From CAYVMN01 sp964452575 (GTDB taxonomy: Bacteria > Desulfobacterota > DSM-4660 > Desulfatiglandales > Desulfatiglandaceae): a DNA stretch of 5,121 nucleotides. Position 1 is the stretch's first letter, and each line of letters opens with the position of its first letter. The stretch lies in contig CAYVMN010000256.1 of the NCBI GenBank assembly GCA_964452575.1, forward strand, positions 1 through 5,121, in the 5' to 3' direction. Both the position numbers and the translations under genes were made by a program. Below are positions 1-5,121 of the stretch, piece after piece. The notes under the pieces were generated by a model. It was given only the letters and a program-made list of their open reading frames with translations. It had not been told where the DNA came from and ran no database searches.

Positions 1-72
1 CGTCCTTTGGAAAAAAGACCCTCACGGTCCGTCATCTTACTCCTCAGTGTTTTCAGAGGGCTAAAGTATTAC

Positions 73-77
73 GGAGG
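73..77 (+). promoter_or_regulatory. Ribosome binding site deciding the TTG start at 88
   Basis: GGAGG lies 10 bases upstream of TTG at 88-90. It favours this start over the in-frame TTG at base 7, whose upstream sequence is almost entirely outside the window. Confidence 0.55.
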
Positions 78-87
78 CCAAAGGATT

Positions 88-1080
88 TTGATCGGGATAA
101 CTGCAACAGTCCCAGTGGAGATCCTCCTGGCTGCAGGCCAAAGGCCGATAGACCTGAACAATCTCTTTATTACCTCCGAAAACCCGGGCAGGCTTGTGGC
201 CCAGGCAGAGGCAGCAGGTTTTTCACACAACATATGCGCCTGGATCAAGGGGATCTACAGCACGGTAATCAACCATGGTATTTCGGAGGTCATCGCCGTG
301 ACAGGCGGCGATTGCAGTAACACCATCGCCCTGGGGGAACTACTGGAGCGAGAGGGGGTGCGGGTAATCCCTTTTGAATATCCGCTGGGCCGCAGCAGGG
401 CGGTTCTCAAGGCACAGATGGAATCTCTGAGGAAGGAGCTTACCACCACTTGGCCCAGGATAGAGGTTGTGAGGCTGCGACTGGAGAGTATCAGGGTCAA
501 GCTGAAGAGATTGGACCGTTTGACCTATGACAGGAATGTGGTCACAGGGTTTGAAAATCACCAGTTTCTGGTGAGCAGTTCGGATTTCAACGGGGACCCC
601 GATCTTTTCGAAAGAGATCTGGACCAATTCCTTGCCAGGGTCCAGGACAGGGCGCCGCGGAAGGGCGAGATCCGCCTCGGCTACTTGGGGGTACCCCCCA
701 TCTTCACCCAGTTCTACGAGTTTATTGAATCCTTGGGTGCAAGGGTCGTCTTCAATGAGGTACAGAGGCAGTTCAGCATGCCTTTTCGCCAGGTGGACAT
801 GGTAGAGCGTTACCTACAATACACATATCCCTACCGCATCGACGGAAGACTCAAGGATATCAAAGAGGCCATCAAGGAGCGACGCCTGGATGGCCTGATC
901 CACTATACGCAGACCTTTTGTTACAGGCAGATCTACGATATGCTCCTGAGGAAGGTGCTTTCCATCCCCCTCATCACATTGGAGGGAGACAGGCCCGGGC
1001 CTTTAGATGGTCGAACGGCCCTGCGTATCGAGACCTTTGTGGAGATGTTGAGGGCAAGGAAAGGGACCGATCTAATTTAG
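88..1080 (+). CDS. 2-hydroxyacyl-CoA dehydratase family protein, D-component (HgdB/COG1775-like)
   Basis: The protein belongs to the family whose dehydratases bind a [4Fe-4S] cluster and remove water from 2-hydroxyacyl-CoA after one-electron activation by an ATP-dependent partner. What is seen: an N-terminal segment reading ITATVPVEILLAAG followed by DLNNLFIT, as is typical of this family, and exactly three cysteines in family-like contexts (NICAW, GDCSN and TFCYR; residues 50, 76 and 278), enough to ligate one cluster. The C-terminus has PLITLEGDRPG and then RTALRIETFVEML, also family-like. Start choice: the frame is open to base 1 and a TTG lies at base 7, but TTG at 88 is preferred because GGAGG sits 10 bases before it and the family motif begins at once; residues encoded by 1-87 resemble nothing in the family. 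This gives 330 residues, short for a classical subunit. No activator or second subunit is present here, so the substrate is unknown and true dehydratase activity is unproven. The 3' end overlaps fbp. Confidence 0.85.
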   Translation: MIGITATVPVEILLAAGQRPIDLNNLFITSENPGRLVAQAEAAGFSHNICAWIKGIYSTVINHGISEVIAVTGGDCSNTIALGELLEREGVRVIPFEYPLGRSRAVLKAQMESLRKELTTTWPRIEVVRLRLESIRVKLKRLDRLTYDRNVVTGFENHQFLVSSSDFNGDPDLFERDLDQFLARVQDRAPRKGEIRLGYLGVPPIFTQFYEFIESLGARVVFNEVQRQFSMPFRQVDMVERYLQYTYPYRIDGRLKDIKEAIKERRLDGLIHYTQTFCYRQIYDMLLRKVLSIPLITLEGDRPGPLDGRTALRIETFVEMLRARKGTDLI

Positions 1081-2112
1081 CTTGATCTTCCCGCCGATGA
1101 CCGCCTCGGCCAGTTCCACGTCCCTTTTGCTTCCAATGTAAAGGGGCGTCCTCTGATGCAGACCCCCCGGATCGATTTCGAGGATAGGGCCGTGGCCATC
1201 ACTGGCATATCCCCCTGCCTCTGCGGCCACAAAGGAGAGGGGATTTGCCTCCACCATTAGTCTCAGCTTTCCAGAGGGTTTCTTGGGATCCTTCCTGTCA
1301 GCAGGATACATAAAGATCCCGCCTTTAAGGAGGTTGCGGTGGAAATCTGCTACCAGGCTACCCACGTATCTGGAGGTATAGGGCCTGCCCGTCTCTTTGT
1401 CTACTGCCTTGAAATAGTCGACCAGGGCGCTGGTCTTGTCGTCCCAGTACTGATAGTTTCCCTCGTTGACACTGTAAATCTTTCCCCTTTCAGGGATCCG
1501 GATATTTTCATGGGAGAGCAGAAATTCGCCAACGCTCGGGAACAGGGTGAAACCATGGACCCCTGTCCCGTTCCCGGTGGTATACACCATTATTGTGCTC
1601 GACCCGTAGATAAAGTAACCAGCGGCCACCTGTCTTATGCCGGGCTGAAGGACATCGCTCAGAAGGATCTCGCCACTCTGGTTGTCGCCCTGACGCCTGT
1701 AGATGCCAAAGATAGTCCCGATACTCACATTCACATCAATGTTCGTAGATCCGTCAAGGGGATCGAAAAGGAGGATGTAGTCTCCTCTGGGATACTTGGG
1801 TGGGATTTCAATTAGGTCAGGATCTTCCTCTGAGCCCATGCACCAGAGTTGCCCGATATGTCGCATCCGCTGGATGATGACCTGGTTTGCAAAGCTATCC
1901 AGCTTTTGCACCTGCTCATCCTGGACATTTACCTCCCCGGTGGCACCCAAGATATCCACCAGACCAGCCTTATTTACCTCCCTGGAGATGACCTTGGCCG
2001 CAACCACCAGTTCGTTGAGCAAGGTGGTAAAGGCCCCTGTTGCCTTGGGGTTTTCCCGCTGCTGGCTCAGGATATGCTCTGTAATTGTAGTGCCCACGCC
2101 TTCTCTTTTCAT
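1072..2112 (-). CDS. fbp: Class I fructose-1,6-bisphosphatase
   Basis: This cytoplasmic enzyme hydrolyses fructose 1,6-bisphosphate to fructose 6-phosphate and phosphate, the committed step of gluconeogenesis. The 346-residue protein is full length for class I. Motifs in order: an N-terminal TGAFTTLLNE region (25-34) matching the AMP-site helix of the family; GSEED (93-97) and FDPLDGS (116-122), the metal and catalytic core; NEGNY (216-220); RYVGSLVADFHR (248-259); and YPADRKDPKKPSGKLRLMVE (269-288), with the substrate-binding Lys282 and metal-ligand Glu288 placed as in the pig enzyme. A typical HQRTPLYIGS ends the domain. The ATG at 2112 is supported by AAGGGAGGA five bases upstream. By alignment from memory, the AMP-phosphate lysine of the pig enzyme (Lys112) is Asp111 here, so AMP inhibition may differ. 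The gene is convergent with the dehydratase-like gene and is separated from the operon upstream by 438 bp of repeat-rich DNA. Confidence 0.97.
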   Translation of the reverse strand: MKREGVGTTITEHILSQQRENPKATGAFTTLLNELVVAAKVISREVNKAGLVDILGATGEVNVQDEQVQKLDSFANQVIIQRMRHIGQLWCMGSEEDPDLIEIPPKYPRGDYILLFDPLDGSTNIDVNVSIGTIFGIYRRQGDNQSGEILLSDVLQPGIRQVAAGYFIYGSSTIMVYTTGNGTGVHGFTLFPSVGEFLLSHENIRIPERGKIYSVNEGNYQYWDDKTSALVDYFKAVDKETGRPYTSRYVGSLVADFHRNLLKGGIFMYPADRKDPKKPSGKLRLMVEANPLSFVAAEAGGYASDGHGPILEIDPGGLHQRTPLYIGSKRDVELAEAVIGGKIKLN

Positions 2113-2116
2113 ATTA

Positions 2117-2125
2117 TCCTCCCTT
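2117..2125 (-). promoter_or_regulatory. Strong ribosome binding site of fbp
   Basis: Read on the minus strand this is AAGGGAGGA, followed by TAAT and then the ATG at 2112. It is a near-perfect match to the anti-Shine-Dalgarno sequence at ideal spacing and fixes the fbp start. Confidence 0.85.
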
Positions 2126-2203
2126 CTGGCCGTCTGAACAGGCTAAGACCTTATGGAGTTTGGACCTGTAAGCGGCTCTGATTTCTTGATTCATCAATCA
2201 TCC

Positions 2204-2231
2204 ATCCAATATCCAATAACGAGCAACGAGC
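2204..2231. repeat. Two adjacent 7-bp tandem duplications
   Basis: ATCCAAT is repeated twice without a gap at 2204-2217, followed immediately by AACGAGC repeated twice at 2218-2231. All copies are perfect. Words like these often occur in dispersed intergenic repeats of environmental anaerobes; that association is from memory. Confidence 0.7.
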
Positions 2232-2305
2232 AGCCAGTATCACTAGTACCGTGTCTCATGTAAGTTATGTCCTTGATCTTGGCAATTCAAATTCTGGATA
2301 GTCTC

Positions 2306-2461
2306 AAAAATCCGAATATCGAAATCCGAAACAATACCGAAATCCGAATGTCCAAAATTCAAAACAAATTGCTCACCCAATGATAACTGCTGCTCATTTC
2401 GGTCATTCCTATTTTGGTCATTTGAATTTGTTTCGTGCTCCGTTATTCGAATTTAGGATTT
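2306..2461. repeat. AT-rich degenerate inverted-repeat block with ATCCGAA words
   Basis: The left arm (about 2306-2370) carries ATCCGAA three times, starting at 2310, 2324 and 2342. The right arm (about 2395-2461) carries diverged complementary words. Perfect complementary pairs include AAATCC 2308-2313 with GGATTT 2456-2461, ACCGAAAT 2336-2343 with ATTTCGGT 2396-2403, and AATTCAAA 2356-2363 with TTTGAATT 2421-2428. The last two pairs cross, so one simple hairpin cannot contain all of them, which fits a diverged palindromic repeat better than a precise RNA structure. No coding potential is seen. Confidence 0.6.
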
Positions 2462-2462
2462 G

Positions 2463-2547
2463 CGCGTCTCTTGCAAATGGGTCAACTATGAAGCATTCTT
2501 CCTGAATGTCAAATTGCCATTTCTTATGATAGAATTTATGAGACGCG
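2463..2547 (-). repeat. 8-bp perfect GC-rich inverted repeat just downstream of the response regulator stop
   Basis: CGCGTCTC at 2463-2470 is the exact complement of GAGACGCG at 2540-2547. On the minus strand the stem would begin a few bases after the response regulator stop codon and close about 85 nt later. Inside it, AAATGG and CCATTT can also pair, and CATTC-aggaa-GAATG gives a small 5-bp hairpin. No T-run follows, so it is not a canonical intrinsic terminator. It could be a 3' untranslated RNA fold or a nested copy of the outer inverted repeat, which shares the GTCTC core. Confidence 0.4.
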
Positions 2548-2550
2548 GCA

Positions 2551-3039
2551 TTAGTATTTCAACAAAGAATTCCAGAACTTCGGATCGTCATCTCTCCAAT
2601 TCGGACCGAACCTCTTGTCACAAAAACCGCTCAGCCTCTCAAACCATTTGACCCAGACGTTTTTCTTTTTATCAAATGCCTCAAGGACGTCGGATAGGTA
2701 TATATCGATCTTGCCCATCTCATCCTTTGGGACATAATAATCGGCCCCCTTTTCAAAGGATTTCTTACAGTTCTCTTTGGAGATGGCATGGGCCGTGAGC
2801 ATCAAGGTGGGGATATTCTTTTTCTTGGAGATATCCAGAAGTTCATATCCCCGCACTCCCATGATATCCAGGATCGCAGCGTGGTAGAAATTGGTCTCGA
2901 GAAGATCCTTCGCCTCTTCAAATGTAGAGGCCTTGTCCACGTGGCACATACTAAGGATCTCGGTCAGAAACTCCAGGATGTCCTTTTCGTCGTCCACGAT
3001 CAAAACCCTTTTTCCTTTGAGTATTTCCTCTGGATCCAT
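2551..3039 (-). CDS. Single-domain response regulator with C-terminal tail
   Basis: This is a cytoplasmic phospho-acceptor protein of two-component signalling. The receiver domain covers about residues 10-125 and has every key residue: the acidic pair Asp16-Asp17 in VLIVDDE, the phospho-acceptor Asp58 in AAILDIMG, the switch Thr82 in LMLTAHA, and Lys105 in YYVPKDE. After it comes a tail of about 40 residues rich in aromatic and charged residues (WVKWFERLSGF, then KRFGPNWRDDDPKFW) with no DNA-binding or enzymatic domain that I recognise. The 162-residue length is complete. The ATG at 3039 is supported by AAGGAGG four bases upstream. The gene begins 14 bp after the AI-2E family gene stops, so it is the last gene of that operon and may be translationally coupled. 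No histidine kinase is in the window. Output is therefore likely through protein-protein contact; the partner is unknown. Confidence 0.93.
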   Translation of the reverse strand: MDPEEILKGKRVLIVDDEKDILEFLTEILSMCHVDKASTFEEAKDLLETNFYHAAILDIMGVRGYELLDISKKKNIPTLMLTAHAISKENCKKSFEKGADYYVPKDEMGKIDIYLSDVLEAFDKKKNVWVKWFERLSGFCDKRFGPNWRDDDPKFWNSLLKY

Positions 3040-3043
3040 CTCT

Positions 3044-3050
3044 CCTCCTT
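3044..3050 (-). promoter_or_regulatory. Ribosome binding site of the response regulator gene
   Basis: AAGGAGG on the minus strand, four bases before the ATG at 3039, lying in the 14-bp gap after the upstream gene's TGA. It confirms the start and the operon arrangement. Confidence 0.8.
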
Positions 3051-3053
3051 TGT

Positions 3054-4235
3054 TCAGGCTTCCCGCGCCGGATCTCTTCGAAAGTCATCAAGGGCCACGG
3101 CCTTTTTCTCGTCGGGCTTTTCCCTGTACTCCAACCTGTAGATCTCCGCAAGGGTCAAGAATATTGTTATGATTAAGGGACCATAGATGAGCCCAAGTAT
3201 TCCGAAAAGGGCCATGCCGCCAAGAACTCCTATGAACACCAGGAGGGAACTCATCTTCATGCCATGGCCAATCAGCTTTGGCTTTACCAGATATTCAACG
3301 ATACCACTGTAAGTCATATTGTAGATCAAAAAACCAATGGCCGTGCCGACCTCTCCCTTGATGACCAAAAAGGCGGAGGTTGGAATAAAGACCAATGAGG
3401 CGCCTACGATGGGCAGGAATGCCACAAAGGCTATTACTGTGCCCCAGAGAAACGGAGAGCTCATTCCAAAAAAGAAGAAACCGAGACCCCCGATGACCCC
3501 CTGAATGATCCCGGATAACCCGTTTCCCACAATAATGGCCCTCGCCATTTCCTGGAATTTGTTGGCCAGCTTTTCCAGCTGTTCTTTGGGTATCGGCACC
3601 AGTTGAATAATATATCCCTTCAGGCGTCCCCCATCTCGAAAGAGATAATATATGGTGAACATCATCAGGAAGAAGTGCACAAGGAAACTGAGTATGTTCG
3701 AGGCAACGGAACTTATTTGGCTGTAAAGGTAGAGACCGATCTTTCTCCCCAATGAAGATATCAATTCTTCAACGGTTTCGGGCGTGATGTCCAACCCGGT
3801 CATCTTTCCAAACCCCTTGATCCGCTGGGCCCATAGCGAATCGCTCTCCAGGGTTCTCTGGATCTGATTAAAAGAAACGGCGTCCCGGGTGTTTTTGTAA
3901 AACTCAAATGCCTCGTTGGAAAGGGTTCCCACAAACCAGGTTACAGGCAGGACCAAGACTGTCAGGATGAAAAAGGTCATGAAGAGAGACCCCAGGACCT
4001 CTCGTCCCCCGAAGAGCCTTTTTATCCAAACATACATGGGATGGAATACGCTTGCGATCAGCAGGGCCAATATAATGGCAGATATATAGGTCCAGAAAAG
4101 ACTCAGGACCAACACAAGGGAACAAAGCAAGAATATGATGAAGAGTTTGGCGCCGTGTTTTTCCATTTGACAGAGACCTACAAATTCCCATCGAACCAGA
4201 TGAAATTCTGGACCCATTTTAGGCCCTAAACCCAT
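3054..4235 (-). CDS. AI-2E/PerM-family (UPF0118) membrane protein
   Basis: This is a multi-pass inner-membrane protein of the AI-2E transporter family, whose members include autoinducer-2 exporters, Na+/H+ antiporters and many of unknown substrate. The layout fits: hydrophobic segments at about 31-65 and 80-105; a soluble stretch at about 108-170; a membrane segment near 178-200 ending in YYLFRDGG; then paired helices from about 233 to 362. Conserved-looking motifs are FLPIVGAS (273-280), VEYLVKPKLIG (313-323) and GLIYGPLI (348-355). The C-terminal tail is charged. Start: ATG at 4235 gives 393 residues and follows the upstream stop by 4 bp, but its ribosome binding site is weak. ATG at 4217 has AGGG six bases upstream, and ATG at 4166 (370 residues, MEKHGAKLF) begins just before the first helix as homologues usually do. 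The first 23 residues look atypical, so 4166 may be the true start. The substrate cannot be inferred. Confidence 0.9.
   Translation of the reverse strand: MGLGPKMGPEFHLVRWEFVGLCQMEKHGAKLFIIFLLCSLVLVLSLFWTYISAIILALLIASVFHPMYVWIKRLFGGREVLGSLFMTFFILTVLVLPVTWFVGTLSNEAFEFYKNTRDAVSFNQIQRTLESDSLWAQRIKGFGKMTGLDITPETVEELISSLGRKIGLYLYSQISSVASNILSFLVHFFLMMFTIYYLFRDGGRLKGYIIQLVPIPKEQLEKLANKFQEMARAIIVGNGLSGIIQGVIGGLGFFFFGMSSPFLWGTVIAFVAFLPIVGASLVFIPTSAFLVIKGEVGTAIGFLIYNMTYSGIVEYLVKPKLIGHGMKMSSLLVFIGVLGGMALFGILGLIYGPLIITIFLTLAEIYRLEYREKPDEKKAVALDDFRRDPAREA
4218..4230. repeat. 13-bp perfect palindrome at the 5' end of the AI-2E family gene
   Basis: TTTAGG-C-CCTAAA has perfect 6-bp arms with a one-base centre, lying between two alternative ATG codons (4235 and 4217) on the minus strand. 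It may be chance, or may affect initiation if the start is downstream. Confidence 0.3.
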
Positions 4236-4239
4236 CGAG

Positions 4240-5121
4240 CTACTTTCTGAGCTGTTTACAGTACCCTTTGTACCGCTCAGGTAGCTGGGCCATGCTCTTC
4301 CAGTCGGGGTAGCGGGTCAGTTCTTCCCTGCATTTCTTGATCCTCTCGCTCAGGGGTGGATGAGTGGAGAACCAAGATCCCTTTTTTGTGGATCTTGCCT
4401 CTATGCGTTTCAATTCCTCCAAGACCTCGATAATGCCTTCCGGGTTATAACCGGTCCGGTAAGCCGTCTCCATTGCCGAGAGGTCCGCTTCAAATTCCAT
4501 GTTTTTATCCAGCCCCTGATCAAAGAGGATCGTCTGAAGATTTCCGATCATACCTTCGAATTGCTTCCCTTTTTCGCCTTTCATGCTTGCGGATGTGATC
4601 TTCCCAACTCCCTGGAAGAAGCGGGCCCTTTGAATGGATTGAAGGGCATGCTTGTGTCCCACATGGGCGACCTCATGGGAAAGGATGCAGGCCAGCTGGG
4701 CCTCATTTTGAATCGTGTTCAAGAGACCTGCGCTGACAAAAATGATCCCGCCGGGACAGCTAAAGGCATTCTGCAAAGGGCTGTCGACCACAACGAATGC
4801 ATAAGGAAGGCCCGGACGGAGAGAATTGCGAGCAACAGCCACTCCCACCAGGTTAACGTATTTTTGAAGTGCCGGGTCCTCTACCGGCAGCCCATACCTG
4901 GAAAAGCCTTCCAATGCCAGGCTTTCTCCTATGGTCCGCTCGGATTGAAAATCGATTTCCATGGCGCTCCCTAAGATCGCCTCCACGCCCTCAAAGAGCT
5001 TTCGCTCTTTTGACCCTTCTTTTGTTACATTTTTTAACAGGTCTAATATACCGGCAAACCGCATATGGGCCTGCGAATTCTGTCCGGGTCCTTGTATTCC
5101 TGGGGAAGTGAATGGCAATCC
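4240..5121 (-). CDS. M48-family zinc metalloprotease (5' end off the window)
   Basis: This is a zinc-dependent endopeptidase of the M48 (Ste24/HtpX-related, BepA/LoiP-like) group, usually periplasmic or membrane-linked and active in envelope protein quality control. What is seen, numbering from the codon at 5118: a typical N-terminal block (GESLALEGFSRYGLPVEDPALQKYVN, about 64-89, quoted in part only as ESLALEGFSRYG); NAFSCPGG followed by a FVSAGLL strand (117-133); the zinc motif HEVAH (148-152); EFEAD (208-212), whose first Glu is the expected third zinc ligand; and STHPPLSERI (251-260) with the conserved His. The catalytic set is complete. The frame stays open to the window edge with no ATG before residue 19 and no signal peptide, so the true start and any export signal probably lie beyond 5121. 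It is the upstream member of the operon; its stop (4242-4240) is 4 bp before the next gene's first ATG. No TPR domain follows within this 293-codon portion. Confidence 0.93.
   Translation of the reverse strand, partial: GLPFTSPGIQGPGQNSQAHMRFAGILDLLKNVTKEGSKERKLFEGVEAILGSAMEIDFQSERTIGESLALEGFSRYGLPVEDPALQKYVNLVGVAVARNSLRPGLPYAFVVVDSPLQNAFSCPGGIIFVSAGLLNTIQNEAQLACILSHEVAHVGHKHALQSIQRARFFQGVGKITSASMKGEKGKQFEGMIGNLQTILFDQGLDKNMEFEADLSAMETAYRTGYNPEGIIEVLEELKRIEARSTKKGSWFSTHPPLSERIKKCREELTRYPDWKSMAQLPERYKGYCKQLRK

Larger units (their letters stand above)
2113..2550. other. Non-coding, repeat-rich intergenic region between fbp and the response regulator gene
   Basis: These 438 bp carry no convincing gene on either strand. 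The short open frames that cross it have no ribosome binding site, or are extensions of antisense shadows of fbp. Base composition shifts to AT-rich from about 2280 to 2460. It contains the fbp ribosome binding site, two adjacent 7-bp tandem duplications, an AT-rich inverted-repeat block and two inverted-repeat pairs, listed separately. The fbp promoter should lie here on the minus strand, but no convincing -35/-10 pair could be read by eye. A small palindrome, TTGAT-TC-ATCAA, at 2186-2197 is the only operator-like sequence near fbp, and it is weak. No hairpin with a T-run was seen, so no intrinsic terminator can be called for the operon that ends at 2551. Confidence 0.8.
2242..2555. repeat. 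Imperfect terminal inverted repeats bounding a 314-bp segment (possible MITE remnant)
   Basis: ACTAGTACCGTGTCTCAT at 2242-2259 matches the reverse complement of ATGAGACGCGGCATTAGT at 2538-2555 in 15 of 18 positions. The three differences are transitions. The segment between them encodes no transposase, and the right copy contains the stop codon of the response regulator gene (2551-2553). Such a pair around a non-coding segment is what a miniature inverted-repeat element would leave. No clean target-site duplication was found: AGTAT occurs at 2236-2240 and 2553-2557, but this does not fit symmetric ends. A chance or regulatory origin remains possible. Confidence 0.4.

Noticed and set aside
15..34. 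Small GACC/GGTC hairpin near the left edge as a terminator
   Set aside because: The stem is only 4 bp and no T-run follows on either strand.
1339..1815. 158-codon open frame on the plus strand
   Set aside because: It lies wholly inside fbp on the opposite strand, has no ribosome binding site and resembles no family, so it is an antisense shadow.
1796..2181. Two overlapping plus-strand frames reaching into the fbp upstream region
   Set aside because: They are mostly antisense to fbp and mutually exclusive, with no initiation signal.
2186..2197. TTGAT-TC-ATCAA palindrome as an fbp operator or promoter part
   Set aside because: The arms are only 5 bp, no regulator is known here, and no -10/-35 pair could be placed around it.
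2204..2461. CRISPR array
   Set aside because: The repeats are short, clustered and without regular spacer lengths, and no cas genes are present.
2460..2651. 63-codon plus-strand frame across the end of the response regulator
   Set aside because: It begins at TTG without a ribosome binding site, runs through repeat DNA and then antisense to a real gene.
4360..4974. 204-codon open frame on the plus strand
   Set aside because: It is antisense to the M48 protease, whose zinc motifs are intact, and its translation shows no family features.

Overview
The window looks like ordinary chromosomal DNA from an anaerobic bacterium. Desulfobacterota (former Deltaproteobacteria) is the best guess. This rests on a 2-hydroxyacyl-CoA dehydratase-type iron-sulfur protein, a class I fructose-1,6-bisphosphatase, strong GGAGG ribosome binding sites, and an AT-rich intergenic patch of ATCCGAA/TTCGGAT words of a kind I associate with such genomes. 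That lineage call is inference, because the window holds no marker gene.

Layout. Bases 1-87 are probably leader sequence. Bases 88-1080 (+) encode a compact D-component-like protein of the 2-hydroxyacyl-CoA dehydratase family. It converges on, and overlaps by 9 bp, a complete class I fructose-1,6-bisphosphatase gene (fbp) at 1072-2112 (-). Bases 2113-2550 are non-coding and rich in repeats: two adjacent 7-bp tandem duplications, an 18-bp imperfect inverted repeat pair about 315 bp apart, an AT-rich inverted-repeat block, and an 8-bp perfect inverted repeat just past the next gene's stop codon. Bases 2551-5121 (-) hold a tight three-gene set read right to left: an M48-family metalloprotease (5' end cut by the window edge), an AI-2E/PerM-family membrane protein, and a small receiver-domain response regulator.

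How the genes relate. The three right-hand genes are very probably one operon, with a gap of 4 bp (or 73 bp, depending on the start) and then 14 bp. The combination suggests an envelope or membrane function under two-component signalling, but no sensor kinase is visible. fbp is separated from this operon by 438 bp and has its own strong ribosome binding site, so it is probably transcribed independently; its role is gluconeogenesis. The dehydratase-like protein shares no operon with the others, and its usual partners (an ATP-dependent activator and a second subunit) are not in the window.

I found no clear undescribed system. The least explained part is the 2204-2555 intergenic repeat region, which may be a decayed miniature mobile element or a dispersed genomic repeat.
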